A DNA stretch of 18,562 bases from an uncultured Bacilli bacterium (GCA_934097255.1 CAKONT010000005.1:1-18562); one strand, 5' to 3'. Shown: positions 5,929-15,061, counted from the first letter of the stretch. A program made the numbers and translations. Notes: generated by a model from the sequence alone, not told the origin.

Positions 5929-8115
5929 ATGAAGTATTTTTTTGATGAATTTAAAATTATAGGATTAAAAAATCCAACATTATATATTAGTGGCTGGGTA
6001 AAAGAAAACAATTTTACCATTAACATTTATTCTAATAACAATTTACTAAAGAAAATTAAAGGGACTATTCCAAGAGATGATGTTTATAAATATTTTGGTG
6101 AAAAAGTTAAAAAGAACAAATTCGGTTTTAGCAAAGTAATTCGGTTAACAAATAAAGATAGAATTATTAAAGTTGAAGTTGTAACTGAAAAAGAGAAAAT
6201 AATTATTGCAGTAAAACGAAATTGGCTATGGAAAAGATTATATTATAAATTAAAAAATGAGTTTAATAAAATTGCATGGTCGGTAGGCAATCTTTTTAAA
6301 GCAACTGGTAGAATTGTTTATACATTTATAAAATATCCTAAAGCATTTTTTAATAGAGAATTTCGTATGTTTATGTTAAAGGGTTATAGATATGATTTGA
6401 ATTTAAAGATGATTGATATTGATGATACAACTGCATATAACAAATGGCTTAAAGAATTTGATAAACCAACACCGGTAAAAAAACTTAAATATAATCCTTT
6501 AATTTCAATAATTATACCAGTTTATAATCCACCTCAAAAGTTTTTAGAGGAATGTATTGATAGTATTTTAAATCAAACATATCAAAACTTTGAAATATGT
6601 ATAGCAGATGATGCCTCTCCAAAAGATTATGTTAAAGAAATACTGGAAAAATATAAGTTGAAAGATTCTAGAATTAAAGTGATTTATAGAAAGAAAAATG
6701 GCAATATTTCTGCTGCAACTAATTCAGCACTATCAATTGCAACTGGAGAATATGTTGCACTTGTTGATAATGATGATTTATTAACACCAAATGCATTATA
6801 TGAAAATATAGTCGCTTTGAATCATAATAAGAATATTGATTTGTTATATAGTGATGAAGATAAATTAGATTTGGATGGTAAAAGGTGTTTACCACATTTT
6901 AAGGCAGATTGGTCTCCAGATACTTTACTTAGTATAAATTATATAACACATTTAACTGTTATTCGAAGAAGTATAGTAAACGAAATAGGTGGGTTTAGAA
7001 CAAAGTGTGACGGTGCTCAAGATTATGATATTGTACTTAGAGCAACAGAACATATAAAGTCAGAAAATATATATCATATTCCCAAAGTTTTATATACGTG
7101 GAGAATGAGTGAAACATCAACAGCGCTTGATATTGAATCTAAGAGTTACGCTTTTGAAGCTGGTAGAATTGCTCTTGAAGACGCATTGAAACGAAGAGGT
7201 ATTAAGGGAGAAGCAAAAATTGTTATTCATACAGCATATAAAGTTGATTATGCTATAAATGAAAAAACTGATAAGGTTTCAATTATTATTCCTACAAAAG
7301 ATCATGTCGATTTATTAAAAAAATGTATTAATTCAATAAAAAAATATACAGATAAAGATTTATATGAAATAATAATTATTAATAACAATAGTGTTAAGCA
7401 GGAGACATTTACTTACTTAAATAATATTAGCAAACAAGATAATATAAGGATTATTAATAATAATGAGCCATTTAATTATTCAAAATTAAATAATATTGGA
7501 ATAAAATCAGCAAATTATAATTTTATTTTATTTTTAAATAATGATATTGAGATTACAACAAATAATTGGTTAGTAAAAATGGTAGGTTTTGCAAGACAAC
7601 CACACATTGGAGCTGTTGGTGTTGAATTGTTTTATCCAGATCATACTATACAACATGCTGGTGTAGTTTTAGGATTAGGTAAATTCGAAATTGCTAGTCA
7701 TCCATTTTTGAAAGTTGATGGAAATTATGAAGGCCCTAATGAAAGAATAAGGGTGCCATATAACTATAGTGCTGTAACTGGCGCATGTATGCTTGTTGAA
7801 AAGAAAAAACTTGAGAAAATTAATTTTTTTGATGAAAAACTTGCTGTAAGTTATAATGATGTTGATTTATGCCTTAAATTATTAAAAAAAGGTTATTATA
7901 ATGTATTTGTTCCTGAAGTTAAGCTTATTCATTATGAATCAAAGACAAGAGGATATGATGATACCTATGAAAAAATGTACAGGACTTATACAGAAGTTTT
8001 ATATATGAGAAAGAAATGGGGCAATATTTTGTTAAACGATTGCTTTTACAATCCTAATTTTAGTTTGCATTTCCCATTTAAATTAAATGAAGAAATGAAA
8101 AAGAGGAAAAAATGA
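5929..8115 (+). CDS. Large glycosyltransferase with two GT2 domains (probable rhamnosyltransferase)
   Basis: This 728-aa cytoplasmic or peripheral protein carries two GT-A fold GT2 domains. Residues 1-95 are beta-rich and unrecognised. A basic, aromatic segment (96-160) may bind the membrane. Domain 1 (about 190-395) shows ISIIIPVYNPP, the nucleotide-binding DDAS (227-230) and metal-binding VDNDD (279-283). Domain 2 (about 449-690) shows VSIIIPTKDH, the LNNDIE metal site (536-541), a YNYSAVTGACMLV stretch and YNDVDLCLKLLKKGY near the base position. The pattern resembles large GT2 enzymes of rhamnan clusters (RgpF/GacC/GacG class). Two active sites would let one protein add two linkages in alternation, which is inference. 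SD GAGGAG lies about 12 nt before the ATG; the stop overlaps the next gene as ATGA. Donor and linkage are unknown, dTDP-rhamnose being the likely donor. Confidence 0.88.
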   Translation: MKYFFDEFKIIGLKNPTLYISGWVKENNFTINIYSNNNLLKKIKGTIPRDDVYKYFGEKVKKNKFGFSKVIRLTNKDRIIKVEVVTEKEKIIIAVKRNWLWKRLYYKLKNEFNKIAWSVGNLFKATGRIVYTFIKYPKAFFNREFRMFMLKGYRYDLNLKMIDIDDTTAYNKWLKEFDKPTPVKKLKYNPLISIIIPVYNPPQKFLEECIDSILNQTYQNFEICIADDASPKDYVKEILEKYKLKDSRIKVIYRKKNGNISAATNSALSIATGEYVALVDNDDLLTPNALYENIVALNHNKNIDLLYSDEDKLDLDGKRCLPHFKADWSPDTLLSINYITHLTVIRRSIVNEIGGFRTKCDGAQDYDIVLRATEHIKSENIYHIPKVLYTWRMSETSTALDIESKSYAFEAGRIALEDALKRRGIKGEAKIVIHTAYKVDYAINEKTDKVSIIIPTKDHVDLLKKCINSIKKYTDKDLYEIIIINNNSVKQETFTYLNNISKQDNIRIINNNEPFNYSKLNNIGIKSANYNFILFLNNDIEITTNNWLVKMVGFARQPHIGAVGVELFYPDHTIQHAGVVLGLGKFEIASHPFLKVDGNYEGPNERIRVPYNYSAVTGACMLVEKKKLEKINFFDEKLAVSYNDVDLCLKLLKKGYYNVFVPEVKLIHYESKTRGYDDTYEKMYRTYTEVLYMRKKWGNILLNDCFYNPNFSLHFPFKLNEEMKKRKK

Positions 8116-10019
8116 AAAATAAAGAATTAACTATTATTATACCTTGTTTTAATGCAGAAAAATTTTTAAATAAATGTATTGATAGTATATTAAATCAGAA
8201 ATATAATAATTTTGATTTAATATTAATAAATGATTGTTCTACTGATAATACATTAAATATAATAAAATCATATAAAAAAAAATATGATTTTATTAAAGTT
8301 ATTAATAATTCTAGTAACATGGGTGCTGGTTATTCTAGAAATAGGGCATTAGAAATTACAAATACAAAATATGTAACATTTATTGATTCTGATGATTACA
8401 TTGAACCCAATTATATAAGTGAACATATGAAATTAATAAAAAATGAAAATGCAGATATTTCTATTTGTGATTTAAAAGTTATATATGCAAATACAAATAA
8501 ATTTGAAATTTCTCAATGTTGTGATAAAAAATTTACAAAGAAAAATATTATTTTGAGTGGTCTAGCTGCTTCACCGTGTAATAAGGTTTTTAAAAGGGAA
8601 TTATTTAATGATAATTTATTTGCTGAAGGAATAATGAATGAAGATATTCCTGCAGTAATTTATTCTTTGATAAAATCAGACAAAATATGTTATGTAAAAG
8701 ATGTATATTATAATTATATTCAAAGGGATGCATCTGTTCAAAATTCAAAATTGTCTTTAAAAAAGCTTGATATATTTAAGAGTATTAAGATACTAGAAAA
8801 TAGAATTTCAAATAAAGAAAAAGATGAATACTTAGATGGTTTGGTTTTTAATCAAATAATTCTTATTTTATTTTATGTTGTTCCCAAAGAAAAAAGTTTT
8901 AAAAGAAGAAATTCTTTTTTAAAAAACTATTCAAAATTAATTCAAAATTATAATATTTTAAGTAATGAATTCTTAATAGAGTTTTTATCTAAACAAGGAA
9001 AAAAACATAAAATTTATTATAATTTGCTTATTAAATTAGTGTATAAAAGATTATATTTTTTTGCAAATATACTAATTACAATTTATAGATTTTATCAAAA
9101 GTATTTTAGAGTTAATGTTTTAGAAAAAAATAAATATACATTAAATGAACTTTTGAAATTAGCAAAATATCAAAAGAGAAAAGAAAAAAAGAGTATATCA
9201 GTAATTATTCCAAATTATAATTATGAAAGATTTTTAATCCAAAGACTATATTCAATATTAAATCAAAAATATGCCATAAATGAATTGATTATTTTGGATG
9301 ACAACTCTACAGATAACAGTAAAAAATTAATTACTGAAATTAATAATCTTTTAAGTCCGTATATTGATATATTAGTTAGTATTAATGATACAAATAGTGG
9401 TAGTGCATTTAAACAATGGAAAAAAGGAATTGAGTTAGCAAAAAGTGATTATATCTGGATTTGTGAAGCTGATGATTATGCTAATAAGAATATGCTAAAA
9501 AACATCTTCAAAAGCATTGATGATGATAAAAATGTTATAATTTCCTATGTTAATACTGGATTTATTGATAAAGATGGGTATTTAATTCAAAGAAATGTTA
9601 ATAGTGATGTAGATCTATTATCTACAGGGCATTGGAATAAAGACTATATTAATGATGGTTTAAATGAAATAAATAATTATGAATATTTAAATTGCACGAT
9701 TGCAAATGTTTCATCAGTTGTATTTAAAAACAATAATTATGAAGAAATATTAAAAAAATGTATGAATTTTAAACAAGCAGGAGATTGGTTATTTTATTAT
9801 GAACTTATGAAATTAGAAAAAGTTGCTTTTACATCAAAGACGTGTTCTTATTATAGAATACATGGTAATAATGTTACGACAACTAACAAAAAAAATCTTC
9901 AGTTTGAAGAAATACAAAAGATTCATCAAATTATAATTAATGAACAAAGTTTGAATAAAAAACAGATTGAAAATATAAAAAATAGAGAAGAGTTTTTAAA
10001 GGATGTTTGGAAATTATGA
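8112..10019 (+). CDS. Glycosyltransferase with two GT2 domains
   Basis: The protein is 635 aa with two GT2 domains, joined by a long basic, aromatic helical region (about 230-355) likely to lie on the membrane. Domain 1 (about 5-225) resembles EpsJ/CpsI-type capsular transferases: TIIIPCFNAE, NDCSTDNT (40-47), IDSDDY (91-96) and catalytic-base NED (176-178). Domain 2 (from about 360) is a different GT2 subtype: ISVIIPNYNYE, DDNSTD (396-401), then WKKGIELAKSDYIWICEADDY (436-456) with its metal site. The two domains are not close copies, so the protein looks like a fusion of two enzymes rather than a recent duplication. The start overlaps the upstream stop as ATGA, and the same junction type leads into the next gene. 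It probably adds two sugars to the cell-wall polysaccharide. Specificity cannot be read. Confidence 0.86.
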   Translation: MKNKELTIIIPCFNAEKFLNKCIDSILNQKYNNFDLILINDCSTDNTLNIIKSYKKKYDFIKVINNSSNMGAGYSRNRALEITNTKYVTFIDSDDYIEPNYISEHMKLIKNENADISICDLKVIYANTNKFEISQCCDKKFTKKNIILSGLAASPCNKVFKRELFNDNLFAEGIMNEDIPAVIYSLIKSDKICYVKDVYYNYIQRDASVQNSKLSLKKLDIFKSIKILENRISNKEKDEYLDGLVFNQIILILFYVVPKEKSFKRRNSFLKNYSKLIQNYNILSNEFLIEFLSKQGKKHKIYYNLLIKLVYKRLYFFANILITIYRFYQKYFRVNVLEKNKYTLNELLKLAKYQKRKEKKSISVIIPNYNYERFLIQRLYSILNQKYAINELIILDDNSTDNSKKLITEINNLLSPYIDILVSINDTNSGSAFKQWKKGIELAKSDYIWICEADDYANKNMLKNIFKSIDDDKNVIISYVNTGFIDKDGYLIQRNVNSDVDLLSTGHWNKDYINDGLNEINNYEYLNCTIANVSSVVFKNNNYEEILKKCMNFKQAGDWLFYYELMKLEKVAFTSKTCSYYRIHGNNVTTTNKKNLQFEEIQKIHQIIINEQSLNKKQIENIKNREEFLKDVWKL

Positions 10020-11170
10020 ATATATTATTAACTAACAATCGAATTAAAAATTTTACTGGGTCTGAAATAGATACTGTTACAATAGCAAATTATTTTATTT
10101 CTTTAAATTATAATGTTGATATTTTTACACTAGAATATGGTGAGCCGTTAATAAATAATTTGGATAAAAAAGTGAGGATAATTTGTTATAAAACAGCAGA
10201 CTTATTACTTAGTAATTATGATTTAATTTGGTCTCATCATTTTCCTCTTCTTGATTATATTTTATTTACGAAGAAAATTAAAGCGAAGTATATAAATTAT
10301 TCTTGTTTATCTTCATTTGAACCTTATGAAATGATGCCTATTTATTATAAAAACTTATCAAATATAACATATTTATCTAATGAAGCAAAAGAATATTTTA
10401 AAAATCAAAAAATAGATATGCATAATTTTAGTTTTTTTCCTAATTATGTTTATGATAGATATTTTGATAATGAAAAAAATATCGAAGGATTAAAAAGAAT
10501 ATGTATTGTTTCAAATCATATTCCTAAAGAACTTATTGAAACGAAAAAACTTTTAGAGGACAATAAGTATATTGTTGATATATATGGCAGTGGATATAAT
10601 GAGACTATGGTTGACTCTAATTTATTAAATAAATATGATTTAGTTATAACTATAGGAAAAACAGTTAATTATGCACTTAGCTTAGGCATACCAGTTTTTT
10701 GTTATGATCATTTTGGTGGTGACTTATATATAACTAAAAGAAATATTAAAGATTCATTTAATTATAATTTTTCAGGAAGGTACAAAAAAATTAAATTGAG
10801 TGCAACTGAAATATATAATTATATTATTGCAAATTATAGTTCAGCAGTTAAATCTATAAAATATAATAAAAAGTTTATAAAAGAAAATTGTTCGTTTGAA
10901 AATAATATTGATAAATTATTAAAAAAGGTCTTTAATTTACCTCAAATTGATTGTGATTCTTTATATTTAAATTATAGTATTTTAAAATATTATGGAGAAC
11001 TATTTGTAAGAGAGATATCTAATGGGACTATCATTATTAATGATTTGAAAGATATTAATAGTAGATTGAATGCTGCGAATAATGAACTTAATAACATTAA
11101 TACCAAGTTATTGAAAGTATGCAATGAAAGACTAGAATTAATAAATGATTTAAGAAAGGATAAAAAATGA
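10016..11170 (+). CDS. Probable GT-B fold glycosyltransferase with C-terminal coiled coil
   Basis: I use ATG 10016, which forms an ATGA overlap with the upstream stop and gives 384 aa; TTG 10007 is a less likely alternative. The N-terminal half (1-140) looks like the acceptor domain of a GT4-type enzyme: MNILLTNNRIKNFTGSE, then a Rossmann-like alternation with YNVDIFTLE. The second half (160-300) has ICIVSN, VDIYGSG and then DLVITIGKTVNYALSLGIPV (208-227), where a GT-B enzyme binds the nucleotide donor. The usual E-x7-E motif is not clear, so the family call is moderate. Residues 340-384 are rich in N, L, E and K with heptad-like spacing and probably form a coiled coil, perhaps docking to a partner such as the membrane protein encoded next, which has a basic helical N-terminus. 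Role in polysaccharide assembly is inferred from position. Confidence 0.7.
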   Translation: MNILLTNNRIKNFTGSEIDTVTIANYFISLNYNVDIFTLEYGEPLINNLDKKVRIICYKTADLLLSNYDLIWSHHFPLLDYILFTKKIKAKYINYSCLSSFEPYEMMPIYYKNLSNITYLSNEAKEYFKNQKIDMHNFSFFPNYVYDRYFDNEKNIEGLKRICIVSNHIPKELIETKKLLEDNKYIVDIYGSGYNETMVDSNLLNKYDLVITIGKTVNYALSLGIPVFCYDHFGGDLYITKRNIKDSFNYNFSGRYKKIKLSATEIYNYIIANYSSAVKSIKYNKKFIKENCSFENNIDKLLKKVFNLPQIDCDSLYLNYSILKYYGELFVREISNGTIIINDLKDINSRLNAANNELNNINTKLLKVCNERLELINDLRKDKK

Positions 11171-13155
11171 AAACTATAAAAGGATGGAAAGAAAAATGCA
11201 AAGTAAAGCTAAATTTACTTAAAAAAATACAACAAAAACTAAAAGAAAATAAGATTTTTGCGTTTATAATAAATTTTTTTCCTAAAAATATATTTTTGCT
11301 TATAGTTATGATTATTTCATTACTATTATTGTTTAAGTATTCGAAGAATAGTAATCAAACTATTATTTATTCTCAGCCAATATCTAATTCAAATTTTGGC
11401 GCAATATTAGTTGATCCAGTTACTATTGATTTTGAGAAAACAAATTATGATATTATGCCTGATTACATATGTATAAAGTTTGGCACTTATCAAAGAAATA
11501 ATAATGCAAATTACAAATATAGTTTATATAAAACTGTTGATAATAAAAAAGAAATTATCAATGAAACTATTTTTAATTCGAGCAATCTAAAAGATGGGGA
11601 AAATTATTGCTTTGGAATGAACATTAATGCTGATGACAAATTGTCTGATTATAGTGTATCTATTACACCAATATATGCTACATCAAGCAATTCTATAACA
11701 ATTTTTAATAATAGTGAAACAAATGAGGCATCTTATACCTTAGTTAAATCTAGTAGTTCTGTAAGAAGCTATATTAAGATTTTTATTCCATTTATTATGT
11801 TGGTATACTTCTTTATTAATTATTTAATAAAAACTAAAAAGGTGTCAATCAGTAAGTATTGGATAATTTTAATAATATTTTATTTTGTTCCAATTATGCT
11901 TGTTTATCCACCGTATGAAGTTCCTGATGAGCCAGCACATTTTTATAATTCTTATAGATTTAGTCAATTGGATTTAAAACAGCCACTGTATCAAAGTGTG
12001 AATAACATATATATTAATATGCCAAATAATATCTCTTGCTTAGATTATTCACGAATTGAGAAAATTGATAAAGTTCAAAACTTAAATGATATTAATAATT
12101 GTATTATGGAAACAGGTAATTCATTAAATGATACATACAACTATTATAATCGTATAACGACAAAACTTGGTTATATTGTGCCCGCTATGGGGATAAGATA
12201 TACAGATCATTTTTCTAATTCTCCTTTAAAGATTTTTTATTCTGGTAGATTAATTAATTTATTATTTTCGGCCATTTTAATTCTAATTGCTTTAATTATT
12301 ACTCCTAAGTACAAAGAATTATTCTTACTCGTTGGAACAATTCCAATGTTTGTTCAACAAATGATTTCTTATTCATATGATTCTATATTAAATTCATCTT
12401 GCTTATTAGTGATGGCAATTATATTGAATATGGTTTACAGCAAAAAATCAAAATTAATAATTAATTATATAGTTTTAGTAGTTTTAGGAACAATAATAGC
12501 AAATTTAAAATATATATACTTACCTTTATTTTTATTCGTATTATTTGTACCTAATGAAAAATTTAGAAATAAAAAATACTTAAAATACTTATATTGTTTT
12601 GGCCTAATTCTTATAAGTTATTTATTAGGAAAATTTTTTCAAGATATTTTTATTGAAGGCAGTAATAATATTGGGCTATCCAGTTCGGAAAATTTAAATT
12701 ATATATTAAGCAATCCACTTAAAATATTACCAATTGCATTTAATACGTTTAAAATTAATGGTCTTTTCTATTTGCAAAGTCTGATTGGATATTTTTCTTG
12801 GTTTAAGTATAAAATGAGTGATTTATTTATCATATTATATATTGCGATGTTCACGTATATTATTTCATCTTCCGAGAGAATTAATGATAATAAAATTACT
12901 AAGACAATATGCTATATTGGATTGTTAATTGCTTTTGCAGGAACCTTTGCTGCAATGTACTTTTATTGGTCACAACCAAAACTTAGTTATGTTGATGGAG
13001 TTCAAGGAAGATATTTTATTCCACTATTAATTCCATTAGCATTGTTATTATTTCCTAAAAAAGTTAGGTATAAACTGAATACCAATTATGTATATTATTT
13101 TGTAAACATAATATTAAGTCATTATTTATTATTTGCATTATTGTCATTTTATTAA
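11167..13155 (+). CDS. DUF2142-family polytopic membrane protein (probable GT-C glycosyltransferase)
   Basis: The protein is 662 aa. A basic helical cytoplasmic N-terminus (1-40) leads to membrane span 1 (about 42-57). Next comes a mostly beta-type segment of about 140 residues (62-200) that should lie outside the cell, then some ten further spans. Just after the third span is YPPYEVPDEPAHFYNSYR (247-264), the DUF2142 hallmark. Its acidic and His residues sit where GT-C enzymes carry the catalytic aspartate or glutamate. Near the C-terminus GVQGRYFIPLLIPLAL is also typical. GT-C enzymes use undecaprenyl-phosphate sugars on the outer membrane face. A role attaching side-chain residues, like GacL in streptococci, is therefore plausible but unproven; a polymerase role is less likely. 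It overlaps the upstream gene as ATGA and is the last gene before a terminator. Confidence 0.8.
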   Translation: MKTIKGWKEKCKVKLNLLKKIQQKLKENKIFAFIINFFPKNIFLLIVMIISLLLLFKYSKNSNQTIIYSQPISNSNFGAILVDPVTIDFEKTNYDIMPDYICIKFGTYQRNNNANYKYSLYKTVDNKKEIINETIFNSSNLKDGENYCFGMNINADDKLSDYSVSITPIYATSSNSITIFNNSETNEASYTLVKSSSSVRSYIKIFIPFIMLVYFFINYLIKTKKVSISKYWIILIIFYFVPIMLVYPPYEVPDEPAHFYNSYRFSQLDLKQPLYQSVNNIYINMPNNISCLDYSRIEKIDKVQNLNDINNCIMETGNSLNDTYNYYNRITTKLGYIVPAMGIRYTDHFSNSPLKIFYSGRLINLLFSAILILIALIITPKYKELFLLVGTIPMFVQQMISYSYDSILNSSCLLVMAIILNMVYSKKSKLIINYIVLVVLGTIIANLKYIYLPLFLFVLFVPNEKFRNKKYLKYLYCFGLILISYLLGKFFQDIFIEGSNNIGLSSSENLNYILSNPLKILPIAFNTFKINGLFYLQSLIGYFSWFKYKMSDLFIILYIAMFTYIISSSERINDNKITKTICYIGLLIAFAGTFAAMYFYWSQPKLSYVDGVQGRYFIPLLIPLALLLFPKKVRYKLNTNYVYYFVNIILSHYLLFALLSFY

Positions 13156-13173
13156 AAACATATTAAAATTATA

Positions 13174-13203
13174 AGAGTAGCATTTTATTTCTTGCTACTT
13201 TTT
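13174..13203 (+). terminator. Rho-independent terminator after the DUF2142 gene
   Basis: Stem AGTAGCA (13176-13182) and TGCTACT (13193-13199) encloses a 10-nt loop and is followed by a T-run through 13203. The dyad extends outward through AATTAT (13167-13172) and ATAATT (13204-13209) with a one-base bulge. It closes the operon that starts at 4413. Confidence 0.85.
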
Positions 13204-13241
13204 ATAATTCTATGAAATAATTTAGTAATCAGGAGGTAAAA
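13203..13241 (+). promoter_or_regulatory. Possible -10 element and SD before the nuclease gene
   Basis: TATAAT (13203-13208) is a perfect -10 sequence but lacks a recognisable -35 at the right distance, and it forms part of the terminator flank, so the promoter call is weak. SD AGGAGGT (13231-13237) is strong and sits 4 nt before ATG 13242, which fixes the start. Confidence 0.4.
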
Positions 13242-14237
13242 ATGCCAAGAAAAGGAAGAAATTTTGAATTAGCATATGGTTCTCTTTATGAACTAGATAA
13301 AAACAAGTTTGAAGTAATAAGTCCATTTATTATGAAAGATAATATTACTGGAGAAAATAGAGAAGTTGACATATTAATTAAGTATAGAGATAAAAATGAT
13401 TTGCCTAGGAAAATTTATATTGAATGTAAGGATAGAAAACAAATAGAAGATGTTACATTAATTGAGCAACTTGTTACAAAGAAAAATAATTTAGGTATTG
13501 ACTATCTTATTGTTACATCAACTTCATCTTTTTCTAAATGTGCCATTATAAAAGCAAAACACTATGGAATAATACTTGAAAAGGCTAATTTAATTAATAA
13601 GAATTTGATTTGTGAACTATCAAATAATTTAGTATGTGATTTGTTTTTCTTAAAATGCACGTTTGAAAAAATATTTTTTGTTATTAATAAAAAAATTTGT
13701 ACTTTTAAGGAGGTTATTAAAAATTTAAATATTATTGAACAATATCAGTTCATCACATATTTAAGTTTTAAATTGAATATGAGTAAAAATCCAGGTGATC
13801 AAATTGAAAAATTAAAGGAAGAGAAAGAAATATTTTATAGTGATAAAAGCAATCTTTTATTTAATGAAGGATTTGAATTTGTAGAAAGTGACGCGTTTTT
13901 AAAGAAAATGAACATATCAATTATTGTTTATAAAATATCATATAAACCATTAAAAGTTACTTATCCGTTTAATAATCAGATTTCAATTAAAAACACTGAC
14001 GAAGAACCCAAAAAATATAAAATATTATATGGTGATGAAAACGAATATCTTGAGTGTGGTTTTGTAGATGATGGTAATTTAAATTATAAACTAAAAATAA
14101 AAAAAAGACCTTTTTATAGATTTGTTGATTGCTACTTTGATTTAAAAACTAGAATGCCAAATAATTATAAATTCAACATTGTATCAATTGAAGGTGTAGA
14201 CTTTGATAATATTTCATATGAAATGATACAAAGTTAA
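13242..14237 (+). CDS. Mrr-like PD-(D/E)xK restriction endonuclease-family protein
   Basis: This 331-aa soluble protein does not look like a sugar enzyme. Residues 7-115 match the Mrr/restriction-endonuclease-like fold: FELAYGSLYEL at the first helix, D43 in REVDILI, E61-x-K63 in IYIECKDR, a helix with IEQL giving Q76, then YLIVTST and a final KAKHYGI helix-strand. D-ExK-Q is the expected order for an active nuclease of this superfamily, so the active site seems intact. Residues 120-331 are a larger, beta-rich region I do not recognise. It may bind a ligand, DNA end or modification. No methyltransferase, helicase or other restriction partner is nearby, and it sits alone between a terminator and the promoter of the next block. 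A stand-alone type IV-like (modified-DNA) defence role is one option; a non-defence nuclease is another. Confidence 0.75.
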   Translation: MPRKGRNFELAYGSLYELDKNKFEVISPFIMKDNITGENREVDILIKYRDKNDLPRKIYIECKDRKQIEDVTLIEQLVTKKNNLGIDYLIVTSTSSFSKCAIIKAKHYGIILEKANLINKNLICELSNNLVCDLFFLKCTFEKIFFVINKKICTFKEVIKNLNIIEQYQFITYLSFKLNMSKNPGDQIEKLKEEKEIFYSDKSNLLFNEGFEFVESDAFLKKMNISIIVYKISYKPLKVTYPFNNQISIKNTDEEPKKYKILYGDENEYLECGFVDDGNLNYKLKIKKRPFYRFVDCYFDLKTRMPNNYKFNIVSIEGVDFDNISYEMIQS

Positions 14238-14290
14238 ATTAACAAATTTTAAAATTTTAAATGTTTTGATATAAAAAATTGTTAAAAATA

Positions 14291-14319
14291 AAGACTTTTT
14301 ATAAGAAATTTGGTACAAT
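14291..14319 (+). promoter_or_regulatory. Probable extended -10 promoter for the side-chain module
   Basis: TGG followed by TACAAT (14314-14319, 5 of 6) makes an extended -10. A poor -35, AAGACT (14291-14296), lies 17 bp upstream. The predicted transcript begins near 14326, only about ten bases before ATG 14336, where GGGTG can act as SD. This excludes the in-frame TTG at 14279 as the start. The interval 14238-14335 otherwise holds only AT-rich sequence with no convincing terminator. Confidence 0.45.
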
Positions 14320-14335
14320 TTTATTGGGTGTAGTT

Positions 14336-15061
14336 ATGAAGAAAGATAAAATACTTTTTGTAATACCTGCTTATAACGAAGAAAATAATATAGGTAAGGT
14401 TTTGAATGAGATAAAAAAAGATGTAAATTATGCTGATATTTTAGTAATTAATGATTGCAGTAAAGATAATACAAAAAAAATAGTTGAAGACAATAATGTT
14501 AAATGTATTACAAATATTTTTAATGTTAAGTATGCAATGGCTGTACAAACTGGTATAAAATATGCATATGAAAATGGATATGATTATGTTATTCAAATGG
14601 ATGGCGATGGACAACATATAGCAAAAGAGGCTGAAAAATTATACCATACAATGAAAAAAGAAAATGCAGATATTGTTATTGGCTCAAGATATTTAGTAGA
14701 TATGGGTTATCCTTGTCCAAAGTTTCGTAGAATTGGTACAAAGATATTTGAAATACTAATTAAATTATTTTGTCATAAAAGAATTGCTGATCCTCTTTCT
14801 GGATTTCAATGTTTAAATAAAAAAGTTATTCAAAAGTATGCACAAATGGGAAATTATCCTGAATATCCTGATGCAAATCTTGTTATTGAAATGTTAAGGG
14901 AAGGTTATGATATCGTTGAAGTCCCAGTAAAAATGCGATTAAGAGAATCAGGTGAAAGCATGCACGGTGGAATTATAAAGCCAATAAAATATATGATTAA
15001 TATGTTTTATACAATTATATTCATAATGATATCAACAACTAAAAAGAAGGTGAAAAAATGA
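14336..15061 (+). CDS. Polyprenyl-phosphate glycosyltransferase, GT2 (DPM1/GacI-like)
   Basis: From ATG 14336 the protein has 241 aa. It is a GT2 of the dolichyl-/undecaprenyl-phosphate sugar synthase class, which moves a sugar from a nucleotide donor to undecaprenyl phosphate on the cytoplasmic face. Motifs: FVIPAYNEENNIGKVL (8-23), VINDCSKDNT (37-46), the metal site MDGDGQH (88-94), IGSRYL (115-120), DPLSGFQ (152-158) and the C-terminal RESGESMHGG. It lacks the paired C-terminal transmembrane helices of GtrB-type enzymes; only a hydrophobic end (about 218-233) could touch the membrane. It is followed, with an ATGA overlap, by a DUF2304 membrane protein and then a flippase. That is the GacI-GacJ-GacK arrangement of group A Streptococcus, where GacI makes undecaprenyl-phosphate-GlcNAc for side chains. 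The sugar here is unknown. The longer frame from TTG 14279 is rejected in favour of this start. Confidence 0.85.
   Translation: MKKDKILFVIPAYNEENNIGKVLNEIKKDVNYADILVINDCSKDNTKKIVEDNNVKCITNIFNVKYAMAVQTGIKYAYENGYDYVIQMDGDGQHIAKEAEKLYHTMKKENADIVIGSRYLVDMGYPCPKFRRIGTKIFEILIKLFCHKRIADPLSGFQCLNKKVIQKYAQMGNYPEYPDANLVIEMLREGYDIVEVPVKMRLRESGESMHGGIIKPIKYMINMFYTIIFIMISTTKKKVKK

Noticed and set aside
11167..13155. DUF2142 protein as the Wzy polymerase
   Set aside because: The DEPAHF region and C-terminal GRYFIPLL pattern fit DUF2142. The backbone is more simply exported by the ABC transporter, which needs no Wzy.
14238..14280. AT-rich palindromic stretch after the nuclease gene as a terminator
   Set aside because: The symmetry is made of A and T runs only, with no GC stem and no proper T-tail, as expected by chance at this base composition.
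14279..14335. Longer N-terminus for the polyprenyl-phosphate GT2 (TTG 14279)
   Set aside because: The added 19 residues are not part of the GT2 fold and overlap the predicted extended -10. ATG 14336 has a plausible SD.
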